A DNA stretch of 64,000 nt from Flammeovirga agarivorans (GTDB taxonomy: Bacteria; Bacteroidota; Bacteroidia; Cytophagales; Flammeovirgaceae). Below, in pieces: positions 48,701-56,731 of the stretch. Below the pieces are notes generated by a model that was not told the DNA's origin, made no database searches, and saw only the letters and a program-made list of their open reading frames with translations. The translations under genes were made by a program, and so were the position numbers. Every line of letters begins with the position of its first letter. The stretch's first letter is position 1. Location of the stretch: positions 124,001 through 188,000 of the forward strand of contig NZ_JABAIL010000001.1 in NCBI RefSeq assembly GCF_012641475.1. The letters are read 5' to 3'.

Positions 48701-49012
48701 AAGTATCCTTTTGATCATTTCACTGTTGTTCGGGTTGCCTGGTAGAATGGCAAATTTTCCTTTTGATTCTTTTAATTCTGCTGTGGCGGCCTCAAAAGAA
48801 TGAAGCTGTAATCCACCTTTTATCTTTCCATTATCAGGGCCATGGCAAGCAAAACATTTATCAGATAGAATAGGTTTGATGTCTTGGTTAAATACCAATT
48901 CATATGGGATTTCTTGATATGCTTTCTTTACTTTTTCAGGCATTTTAGTCGAGCATGAATAAAGAAGTGTACATATCAATAGTATTAAGTAGAGATGAGC
49001 CTTTATCATCAT
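45773..49012 (-). CDS. Planctomycete-type cytochrome lipoprotein with DUF1549, LamG-like and DUF1553 domains (PSD1)
   Basis: This 1079-residue protein has a lipoprotein signal ending at Cys20 (LLYSC). A PSCyt1 domain carries the heme site C53-F-A-C56-H57. DUF1549 follows (about residues 165-370, with [48 protein letters not shown] holding a further CxxCH). A concanavalin/LamG-like domain lies at about 465-650, and DUF1553 (about 760-1040) contains LARWLT-type [23 protein letters not shown]. The two heme-binding motifs point to a redox or electron-transfer role. The LamG domain suggests carbohydrate or protein binding. It is the first gene of the operon. Function in any organism is not established to my knowledge. 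Confidence 0.85.
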   Translation of the reverse strand: [1079 protein letters not shown]

Positions 49013-49202
49013 TTAAACAGGATTGAATTTTATGTATTGAAAGTTTGAGTGAATCCAATATGGGGTAGAAAATGATATGGAAAAGCATTTCTTACATAGA
49101 CATGATATAGACAAAGCGATATTTTACCTGAAAAAAATTGTAGAGAATATCCGTTTAGAGCATCTTATCATTGGTTTATGACTAGACAAAAGAACAATTC
49201 TA

Positions 49203-50807
49203 ATGAAAACGTATAGACGGACGGTATTTTTGATATTCTGCTTAATGATTAGTCTTAGCTCTCAATTACTCATTGCACAGAATAACTTTTTTTCAGACGA
49301 TATATTGATAACACCAAGTGTTTTAAAAAAGGTATATAATGACGATCGAGTGATAGCTTTTGAAAAACGTTTGACAGAGGTTCGAGATTCCAATGAAAAA
49401 GTTGAAATATTGATTGAGCTAGGAGATATTTATTGCAATAGAGTTAATTACCAGAAAGCGTATACGACGTATTGGTCAGCACTTGCTTTATTGGACCAAA
49501 ACGATAATGAGATTTTAAGAGCATCGGTGTATAATGGTATGGGGATTCTATACAGTTTGTACAATAGGAATCAGCAGGCACTAAAATATTATAAGAAGTC
49601 ATTATCAATTAACAGGAGATTAGACGATGCTTTAGCTCAAGGAAGATTGAGAGCGAATTATTTTACCATAGCAGTTCATTATCGATATGAAGAAAACCTC
49701 ACTAGAGCTAAAATCTATTTAGATAGTTGTGTTCATATTCAAAAAAGGCAGAATTACGATGGATTTTATGCAGAAGCGGAAGCGGCATACCACTTGATGT
49801 TGGAACATCAATTAGATATGGCGTACAAAAAGTTTATGGCACTTCATAAAGCATTGGATAAAGGAATAAATGAACCCTATAAGGTTGTTTTTTACTCACT
49901 ATATGGAGAGTTGTTTTATAAGTTAAAAGAGTATGATTTAGCGATATCAATGTATCATAAATCAATAAAATATGCTTTTGAAACAAAGTCTCATATCAAT
50001 TTTGTTCCAGATACTTATCGATCACTTTCTGATGTATATCTCACAATAGGAGAACATAAGAAAGCATATATTCATTTGGATGCGGCATCAAGATTAGAGG
50101 AATATTTGTATAGCAGTAAAAGCCTAACAAATCAGTTCTTATTAGAGATAAATGATACTTATAAAAAGAGAGAGCAGGAACAACAACATGTAATAGCTCT
50201 TCAAGAAATACAAAGAATAAAGCAGGATAAGCAGATTCTCTGGTTATATATTTCTTTACTGATTCTTTTCACTTTGTTCATTATTGTAATAATTGCTTCT
50301 CGTATAAAGAGTCTAAAAAAGAACCATAAACTGGAGAGAGCTGCGATGCATGAACGACAAGAGCTGGAAAAAGAACAACAGAATAAGATTCTTACCATTA
50401 GAAACCAAGAACTCACTCAGTCAACACTTCAGAGTATTGCAAAAGATGAGGTACTCGCATCTGTAAAAGAAAAGTTGAAAGTTTTACAGAAGCAACATAA
50501 TTCCAAAGAACTAAAATCTGTCATAAATACGATAAAAGTGAACCAAGATATGAGTTGGCTCGACTTTGAACATCGTTTTACAAATGCCAATAAAGAGTTC
50601 TTTAAGAATCTAAAAACAAAGTTTCCTCAGCTTAGTAATTATGATTTAAAAGTTTGCGCCTTAGTAAAGCTGAACTTTTCAGCAAAAGAAATGGCTAAGC
50701 TGTTGGGTATATCTCCGGAGAGTGCCACTACATCGAGGTATAGATTGAGGAAAAAGTTGGGTATACAGAAAGGAATAGACCTGACGAATTTTATTAATTC
50801 GATATAA
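49203..50807 (+). CDS. Membrane-anchored TPR protein with C-terminal LuxR-like HTH
   Basis: This 534-residue protein has a signal peptide (about residues 1-25), TPR repeats (about 75-310), one membrane helix (about 340-360, WLYISLLILFTLFIIVIIAS) and a cytoplasmic coiled coil. The C-terminal LuxR/GerE-like helix-turn-helix reads LSNYDLKVCALVKLNFSAKEMAKLLGISPESATTSRYRLRKKLG, given here by its parts. It is a one-component regulator that senses outside the membrane and binds DNA inside. It faces the heme/DUF1501 operon across a 190-base divergent gap, so control of that operon is the simplest guess. Confidence 0.85.
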   Translation: MKTYRRTVFLIFCLMISLSSQLLIAQNNFFSDDILITPSVLKKVYNDDRVIAFEKRLTEVRDSNEKVEILIELGDIYCNRVNYQKAYTTYWSALALLDQNDNEILRASVYNGMGILYSLYNRNQQALKYYKKSLSINRRLDDALAQGRLRANYFTIAVHYRYEENLTRAKIYLDSCVHIQKRQNYDGFYAEAEAAYHLMLEHQLDMAYKKFMALHKALDKGINEPYKVVFYSLYGELFYKLKEYDLAISMYHKSIKYAFETKSHINFVPDTYRSLSDVYLTIGEHKKAYIHLDAASRLEEYLYSSKSLTNQFLLEINDTYKKREQEQQHVIALQEIQRIKQDKQILWLYISLLILFTLFIIVIIASRIKSLKKNHKLERAAMHERQELEKEQQNKILTIRNQELTQSTLQSIAKDEVLASVKEKLKVLQKQHNSKELKSVINTIKVNQDMSWLDFEHRFTNANKEFFKNLKTKFPQLSNYDLKVCALVKLNFSAKEMAKLLGISPESATTSRYRLRKKLGIQKGIDLTNFINSI

Positions 50808-50840
50808 AAAAGGCTTTCCATTTGGGTGATGGAAAGCCTT
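50806..50840 (-). terminator. Terminator of the NhaC gene
   Basis: AAGGCTTTCCA (50810-50820) and TGGAAAGCCTT (50830-50840) form an 11-bp perfect stem. The flanking A residues on the left give a T-run on the minus strand. It may also stop the convergent regulator transcript. Confidence 0.8.
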
Positions 50841-50854
50841 GAATTTGAATATTT

Positions 50855-52174
50855 TTATTTCCTTTTCATCAGGAAAATATATGCTAGTGCACAAATACCT
50901 AAAATAAATGGATAGTAAAGGTATTGTATTACACCTAAAGGAGTAATCACTTCGGCTACACTTACAGCAACCAATATCTGAGCTCCATAAGGAATAATTC
51001 CTTGTGTGAAGCAAGAGAAAGTGTCTAATATACTTGCAGCCCTTTTAGGTTCAATATTGTATTTGGTACTGATCTCTTTAGCTATTGGACCTCCAATGAT
51101 TATCGCAATGGTATTGTTTGCTGTACACATATCAATAAATACAATTAAGAAGGCAATACCTAGCTCACCACCTTTGGTACTATTAATTCTAGATGTAATC
51201 GCATAGATGATATAATCAATACCTCCATTTTTATGAGTGATAGCTACAACACCACCGATCATTAAACAAAGAATGATGATTTCAGACATCCCCATAAAGC
51301 CCTGAGAGGTGGCTGCAATGACACCCCATATATCAAAGCTATCCATAGAAATTCCAATGATACCAGATAATACAGTTCCTAGTAACAAAACTATAAGAAC
51401 ATTAATACCAGCAAGTGCACCAACTAGAACAACTAAGTAAGGAACTACTTTCATAAAAGAGTACTCATAACTTTCTTCTAAGTTAAGGTGAATATTACTC
51501 GTAGTGATCAAGTAAATTAATATGGTTATTATAGCCGCAGGTACAGCAATCTTAATATTCGCTTTAAACTTATCTTTCATCTCTACACCCTGTGTTCTAG
51601 CAGCAGCAATAGTGGTATCTGAAATCATAGAAAGGTTATCACCAAACATTGCACCTCCAATTACAGCACCTAGACCGATACCCACAGGCATGCCAGTTTT
51701 CTCGGCAATACCCACAGCAATTGGGGCAATTGCTACAATAGTACCCACTGAAGTACCCACTGAAATTGAAATAAAACACGAAATAATAAAGAGACCCGTA
51801 ATCAATAAATTACTTGGTAAATAGGTTAATGCTAAGTTGACAGTAGAGTCAATAGCTCCCATTGTTTTACTGACACTACCAAAGGCTCCCGCTAACAAGA
51901 AAATGATACACATCAACATAATGTCTGAGTGTCCCATACCTTGAGTATAAGTGGCAATTTTTTCTCTTAAAGTAACTTTTGGATTCATTGCCAACGCTAC
52001 AACTGAGGCAAGTAAGAAAGATACTGTAGCTGGCATTTTGTAGAAGTCGTTAGTGATTATTGACACTGCCAAATAACTCACTAAAAATGTTAGCAATGGA
52101 AGTAATGCGAGGGGATTCCCCTTTTTTGTAATTGTTTGTTCCAAATTTATCTTATTTTTCTCATTAGAATACAT
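50855..52174 (-). CDS. NhaC family Na+/H+ antiporter
   Basis: This 439-residue polytopic membrane protein has about 11-12 helices and family-like segments: AGAFGSVSKTMGAIDSTVNLAL, SVGTSVGTIVAIAPIAVGIAEKTG, GAVIGGAMFGDNLSMISDTTIAAARTQG and IFVIDMCTANNTIAI-type residues later on. The GDNLS motif and acidic residues are typical of the NhaC/ion-transporter superfamily. It expels sodium, or related ions or amines, in exchange for protons. An upstream TTG gives only six extra residues; the ATG at 52174 is preferred. It stands alone. Confidence 0.88.
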   Translation of the reverse strand: MYSNEKNKINLEQTITKKGNPLALLPLLTFLVSYLAVSIITNDFYKMPATVSFLLASVVALAMNPKVTLREKIATYTQGMGHSDIMLMCIIFLLAGAFGSVSKTMGAIDSTVNLALTYLPSNLLITGLFIISCFISISVGTSVGTIVAIAPIAVGIAEKTGMPVGIGLGAVIGGAMFGDNLSMISDTTIAAARTQGVEMKDKFKANIKIAVPAAIITILIYLITTSNIHLNLEESYEYSFMKVVPYLVVLVGALAGINVLIVLLLGTVLSGIIGISMDSFDIWGVIAATSQGFMGMSEIIILCLMIGGVVAITHKNGGIDYIIYAITSRINSTKGGELGIAFLIVFIDMCTANNTIAIIIGGPIAKEISTKYNIEPKRAASILDTFSCFTQGIIPYGAQILVAVSVAEVITPLGVIQYLYYPFILGICALAYIFLMKRK

Positions 52175-52439
52175 AGTCGGACGCACACACAAATAGGCCC
52201 GAATTGCGAAACTACTAAATGTTGATCAAGCGATTAAGTTTTTGTTGTTAAATAATCTAATGCAAGAAAGGATAATAACTGCCTAATTATGAATTAAGTA
52301 AAGTTGTATTACACTTCTTTTATAATTGATTTTCGATTTGTCTACTTCAATTCTACTTCAAGTAAGTACAATAGCTAGGATCAATAATAGAATAACTTAA
52401 GTTTAAATCAATAATGAACTTACTTATCAACTAAACGAA

Positions 52440-53699
52440 ATGAAATATCTAGCAATTATTGTATTTGCCTTTCTATTCAGTTCATGTAATCTTCTTGATT
52501 TTGATTCTGAAACCTCCACATTTATTTATCATCAAAAGAAAGAGGATCTTCCTAAGGTCTCTTCAGGTAGTGCGGATGAAAGGGGGGAAGGATTGTTATA
52601 TTATGTGGATTATGAAGGTAATATTATATCCGATTTGTATGAGTTTACGGATGCGTCTTATGATTTAATTCCAATTGTGATAGATGAGGAGTATCTAGGT
52701 CAATATGTATATCGAGTTACATTAGTCACTCAGACCTGGAATGAAAGTACTAATGAACGACATTCGCTTCTTTTATTTCAATCGGTACAATTAGAGGAAT
52801 TTAATTATAGTGTTGAAACTCCTATGGTCATTAGAAGAAGGTTTATTGTTCCAAATGACTATCAAGTAAAGCTTAGATCAAACAGTGCTTCTTTTTTATT
52901 AACTGAGAGATATAGCGAAGATCCTGAGGTACATGTTTATGAAGTAACAGGAGATTTATCTGAAGACCACTCCACCTATTTGGAAATAGTTAACGGTAAT
53001 AATAACGAGAAATCCTACGTTCCGTTATTTTATTACCAACGAGAAGAAGCTGTATTTACAGCTCAAGACCTAAAGTCTTCAACAGCAAAACTTGATACTG
53101 ATAAAATCAAGTTAACGAGTGGATATAATAGTTTAACCGGTCGTTCTTATTTTATTAAGGATGATCAATCTGCTGAATTACGCATGTTGTTTGAAGTGAA
53201 TGAAACGGGGGATTTAATCATTCCTAAAATCTTTTCAGATGTAGCGCCAAAGCTCTTTATCAATAATTATGAAGAAGTAAGTTCAACGGTTTATAAGATA
53301 ACAGCATATGAATATGATATCAATACAGGAAAAGTAAAATCATATAGCACTTTGAAGGAGGACAACTTAGTAAATGCTTATTCAAAAACACCTAAAGAGA
53401 ATTTATCTTATCAGAATTCACAAAATATCGATACCTATTCAATATGGACTCGCTATAAGCAGACAGGAAGTATCTCTGACGGTACAGCATTCCAGTTAAG
53501 ACTTTTCGTTAATAGTTCAGATCCTATTCAAGGGTTTGTTCCAATTGTACACCCTGATTTATCAAAGCTTCATCAGGTGAATTTAAATATCAATGACCTT
53601 GAAGTGGAAGAGAAAAGGATTATGGTATATGAAAGTTTTTTAGAACAGTCTTCTCTTCTTCTAAAGAATTTTTTGAGTATCGATATCACCAATAAATAA
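52440..53699 (+). CDS. Lipoprotein of unknown function
   Basis: This 419-residue protein has a lipoprotein signal ending at Cys16 (FLFSSC). The rest is soluble, beta-rich and acidic, with several Tyr-rich strands and two similar-looking halves: SFLLTERYSEDPEVHVYEVTG in the first, and PKLFINNYEEVSSTVYKITAYEYD in the second. I do not recognise a domain or catalytic motif. It has no co-directional partner, since NhaC is divergent and asd convergent. A surface-exposed binding or adhesion role is possible but unproven. Confidence 0.7.
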   Translation: MKYLAIIVFAFLFSSCNLLDFDSETSTFIYHQKKEDLPKVSSGSADERGEGLLYYVDYEGNIISDLYEFTDASYDLIPIVIDEEYLGQYVYRVTLVTQTWNESTNERHSLLLFQSVQLEEFNYSVETPMVIRRRFIVPNDYQVKLRSNSASFLLTERYSEDPEVHVYEVTGDLSEDHSTYLEIVNGNNNEKSYVPLFYYQREEAVFTAQDLKSSTAKLDTDKIKLTSGYNSLTGRSYFIKDDQSAELRMLFEVNETGDLIIPKIFSDVAPKLFINNYEEVSSTVYKITAYEYDINTGKVKSYSTLKEDNLVNAYSKTPKENLSYQNSQNIDTYSIWTRYKQTGSISDGTAFQLRLFVNSSDPIQGFVPIVHPDLSKLHQVNLNINDLEVEEKRIMVYESFLEQSSLLLKNFLSIDITNK

Positions 53700-53704
53700 A
53701 TATA

Positions 53705-53745
53705 AAAAAGGCTGAGATAATCAAATGATTATCTCAGCCTTTTTT
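53705..53745. terminator. Bidirectional terminator between the orphan lipoprotein and asd
   Basis: A near-perfect long stem: AAAGGCTGAGATAATCA ending at 53723 and TGATTATCTCAGCCTTT starting at 53726, separated by AA, with A and T flanks. It serves both convergent genes. Confidence 0.88.
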
Positions 53746-53785
53746 GAATCTATTAATTTAAGAACCCAGAAAGATTCTTTTTTCC

Positions 53786-54790
53786 TTATACAAGACCTGC
53801 AGATACTAAGTATTCAGCAATTTGTACAGTGTTTGTTGCTGCACCTTTACGTAAGTTGTCAGCTACAATCCACATGTTTACAGTTTTTTCTTGTGTTTCG
53901 TCTCTTCTGATACGACCTACAAATGTTTCATCTCTATTATGCGATGTCAATGGCATTGGATATACATTGTTGGCAGGATCGTCTTGAATGATGATACCAG
54001 GAGCATCAGCAAGGATCTGACGTAATTCAGCTTCGTCGAACTCGTTTTCGAACTCAATATTTACTGATTCAGAGTGACCACCAACTGTAGGAATACGAAC
54101 TGTAGTAGCAGTAACTTTTACAGAATCGTCTTCTAAGATTTTCTTAGTTTCATTGATCATCTTCATCTCCTCTTTAGTGTATCCATTATCTTGGAATACA
54201 TCGATGTGAGGAAGAACGTTTAAGTCAATTGTGTGTGGATAAACTTTGTTTACCTCTTGCTCTTGACCTGCAGAAACAGCTCTTTCAGCAAATAATTGAT
54301 CTACTGCAGCTTTACCTGAACCAGTAACTGATTGGTAAGTAGAAACTACAACACGCTTAATTTTATATTTTTCATGCAAAGGACCAATTGCTACAATCAT
54401 TTGGATTGTTGAACAGTTAGGGTTTGCAATAATTTTATCTTCTTTAGTTAATGACTTTGCATTTACTTCAGGAACGATCAGTTTTTTAGAAGGGTCCATT
54501 CTCCATGCAGAAGAGTTGTCAATAACAGTAGATCCAACTTCTGCAAACTTTGGTGCATATTCTAATGATGTTCCTCCACCTGCTGAGAAAATAGCAATAT
54601 CAGGCTTTTGGGCAATTGCTTCTTCAGCAGTTACAACTGTATATTCTTTTCCATCATAAGTGAACTTTTTACCTGCAGATCTTGCAGAAGCTACTAATAA
54701 TAACTCATCGAAATGGAAATTTCTTTCTTTGATAACATTTAGGATTTGTTCTCCCACAAGTCCTGTTGCGCCTACTACTGCTAATTTCAT
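53786..54790 (-). CDS. asd: Aspartate-semialdehyde dehydrogenase
   Basis: This 334-residue enzyme has the NADP-binding start MKLAVVGATGLVGEQILNV, the active-site cysteine Cys126 in NPNCSTIQM, the QSVTGSGKAAVDQL segment and the RIPTVGGHSESV region with the catalytic His. It converts aspartyl phosphate to the semialdehyde for lysine/diaminopimelate, threonine and methionine synthesis. Length is standard. It is monocistronic, with a terminator before it and after it. Confidence 0.95.
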   Translation of the reverse strand: MKLAVVGATGLVGEQILNVIKERNFHFDELLLVASARSAGKKFTYDGKEYTVVTAEEAIAQKPDIAIFSAGGGTSLEYAPKFAEVGSTVIDNSSAWRMDPSKKLIVPEVNAKSLTKEDKIIANPNCSTIQMIVAIGPLHEKYKIKRVVVSTYQSVTGSGKAAVDQLFAERAVSAGQEQEVNKVYPHTIDLNVLPHIDVFQDNGYTKEEMKMINETKKILEDDSVKVTATTVRIPTVGGHSESVNIEFENEFDEAELRQILADAPGIIIQDDPANNVYPMPLTSHNRDETFVGRIRRDETQEKTVNMWIVADNLRKGAATNTVQIAEYLVSAGLV

Positions 54791-54945
54791 AATTAGTGCT
54801 TGATTGTGTTGGTTTGTTTGAAAATAATCGCTTGAGTGTTTAACTCTAGAATTAGATTATAGCTGTAAAACTAAATAATCTAATTTAAATATGTTATTAA
54901 TGTAACTGATTTATACAATAATAACACAGTTTGTTATATACAAAA

Positions 54946-54977
54946 CAGCATCAATCTATTTGACTAGATTGATGCTG
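54946..54977 (-). terminator. Hairpin after the sigma-factor gene
   Basis: CAGCATCAATCTA (54946-54958) and TAGATTGATGCTG (54965-54977) form a 13-bp perfect stem 27 bases after the sigma stop. Only a short A-run (T on the minus strand) follows. Confidence 0.65.
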
Positions 54978-55004
54978 AGCTTATATCTGAATTTCTTTAC
55001 TTAA

Positions 55005-55610
55005 TTAAAGAACGTTTTTACTATTCTTTGCTAAGTCATACAGTAACTCTCTTGCTCTGTGTAGCTGTGCTTTGATGGTACCTAGTGGAGCATCCAATTC
55101 AGCAGCAATCTCATCGTAAGATTTTTCTTCAAAATATCTCAGTTTTACAAGTCTCTGATATTTTGGAGGTAAAAGACTCACAAATTCATGTACAATCTGA
55201 ATCTTTTGTTTTTTGATTGCTTCTTCATGTGGAGTCAACCCTGAGTCTTGAATATTCATACTCATGGTATCACCATCTTTATTGGTTACTTCAGCATCAA
55301 TAGAATATGTTTCTAATTTCTTTTTACGGATAAAATCAATAGCGTTATTAGAGCCAATTCTGAAGAGCCACGTACTAAAAGTATAGTCTTTTTTAAACTT
55401 TGATAGATTTTTAAATGCTTTAGCGAAGGCTTCAATGGTTAGATCTTCTGCGTCATCCACATTTCTAACCATTTTCAAGATCGTATGGTATACCGATTTA
55501 CGGTAACGACTCATTAGCTTTGCATAAGCTTGTTCATTACCAGCAATCGCTTCGTCTATTAATTTAAAATCTTCTAGCGCTTTTTGGGAAAACTGTCTGT
55601 CTAAATCCAT
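55005..55610 (-). CDS. RNA polymerase ECF-type sigma-70 factor
   Basis: This 201-residue protein has sigma region 2 (about residues 25-95: YAKLMSRYRKSVYHTILKMVRNVDDAEDLTIEAFAKAFKNL, described here by its ends) and region 4 (about 140-195: LPPKYQRLVKLRYFEEKSYDEIAAELDAPLGTIKAQLHRARELL). This close RpoE-like type is widespread in Bacteroidota. The frame extends 29 codons further to a GTG, but the ATG at 55610 gives the family N-terminus MDLDRQFSQKALEDF. It overlaps the glycosyltransferase stop by 10 bases. No anti-sigma gene is next to it. Confidence 0.92.
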   Translation of the reverse strand: MDLDRQFSQKALEDFKLIDEAIAGNEQAYAKLMSRYRKSVYHTILKMVRNVDDAEDLTIEAFAKAFKNLSKFKKDYTFSTWLFRIGSNNAIDFIRKKKLETYSIDAEVTNKDGDTMSMNIQDSGLTPHEEAIKKQKIQIVHEFVSLLPPKYQRLVKLRYFEEKSYDEIAAELDAPLGTIKAQLHRARELLYDLAKNSKNVL

Positions 55611-56731
55611 GTGTTTCGCTTTGAGATCACTGAGGATACTCCTATAATTATTTGATATGCAATAAGCATTAAGTCCATAATAGTTATTTGCCACCACTTG
55701 TACTTGGTTTTAGTGACCGAGCAGAATTTGCAAAAGCATAAAGTGACGAGCAAAATACGTATAATTAGCAGCATAGGTATGAACAATAAATTTGCCATAC
55801 TTTGTGGTACTAATAGTAAATATATAAAATATACTGCTATGTGAGAAGTGCTAAGTGTACCTAAAATTAATTTATTTGAAAAATTATAATGGTATCCAGC
55901 ACCTGCATGTCTATTTTTTTGTCTAAACCAGCTCTTCCAATCTTTAGGAGGAGTACTCATTGTGATACTGTCAGGATAGGTAATTGCTTGAGTATTATGG
56001 GAGTTAGCCACTTGATTGATAAAGAGGTCATCGTCACCACTCATCACAGATTTATGTTTTTCGAAACCATTGTTTCGAATGAATAAATCTTTACAATATC
56101 CCATATTTCTTCCAACACCCATGTAATTTACCCCAATATTTGAAAAAGAAACATATCCAATTGCGGTCAGAATAGTCTCAAATAGGGTAAATTGTTGGAC
56201 CCAAGAATGATTGTCGCATTTGTACATTCCTACACCTAAAACAAGCTCTTTATGAGCTAATGTAGAAGATAGACGTTGAATCCATTGGTTGGATACAGGA
56301 ATACAATCTGCATCGATAAAGAGTAGGTGTTTATGTTTTGCCTTTTCTATTCCCTTAGTAATAGCATTCTTTTTTGGACTTATTCCATCCTCAATCTCTT
56401 TTATGTTTACAGCAACAATATTTTTATGATGATGTTGATATTGCTTGATGATGTTCTCCGTACAATCTGTAGAACGGTCGTTGACAATCACAATTTCAAA
56501 ATCTGAATACTCTTGTTGTAAAAGTTTATCTAACAGGAGGGGTAAGTTGTTTTCTTCATTTTTTGCAGCAATTATTACACTGACAGGAAATGATGAAAAT
56601 TCAACATTATTTTCCTTTTTCCAAAGTCGGATTGGAGCGATAATACCCCAAAATACCAACTGTGGTAAGGCAAGAAGAAAATAAATGATATTCCATTCAG
56701 TAATAGAAAAAAGTGAAAATAGATTTAGCAT
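55601..56731 (-). CDS. Family 2 glycosyltransferase, membrane-bound
   Basis: This 376-residue protein has an N-terminal membrane segment, then a GT-A fold with VIIAAKNEENNLP, IVIVNDRSTDCTENI, a DxD-type motif in LFIDADCIPV, MSGDDDLFIN and SWFRQKNRHAGAG (processive GT2 enzymes have QxxRW; here the last residue is His). Three C-terminal membrane helices follow. It likely transfers a sugar to a lipid or a growing glycan at the cytoplasmic face. Its ATG shares one base with the stop of the upstream gene (TGATG), and its end overlaps the sigma gene. Confidence 0.85.
   Translation of the reverse strand: MLNLFSLFSITEWNIIYFLLALPQLVFWGIIAPIRLWKKENNVEFSSFPVSVIIAAKNEENNLPLLLDKLLQQEYSDFEIVIVNDRSTDCTENIIKQYQHHHKNIVAVNIKEIEDGISPKKNAITKGIEKAKHKHLLFIDADCIPVSNQWIQRLSSTLAHKELVLGVGMYKCDNHSWVQQFTLFETILTAIGYVSFSNIGVNYMGVGRNMGYCKDLFIRNNGFEKHKSVMSGDDDLFINQVANSHNTQAITYPDSITMSTPPKDWKSWFRQKNRHAGAGYHYNFSNKLILGTLSTSHIAVYFIYLLLVPQSMANLLFIPMLLIIRILLVTLCFCKFCSVTKTKYKWWQITIMDLMLIAYQIIIGVSSVISKRNTWI

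Noticed and set aside
51522..51824. 100-codon hydrophobic open frame opposite nhaC
   Set aside because: Antisense to transmembrane helices, where the complementary strand also gives Ala/Ile/Pro-rich frames. No independent support.
55611..55697. N-terminal extension of the sigma factor from a GTG
   Set aside because: The extra 29 residues fall inside the glycosyltransferase coding region and are not part of the usual ECF N-terminus.
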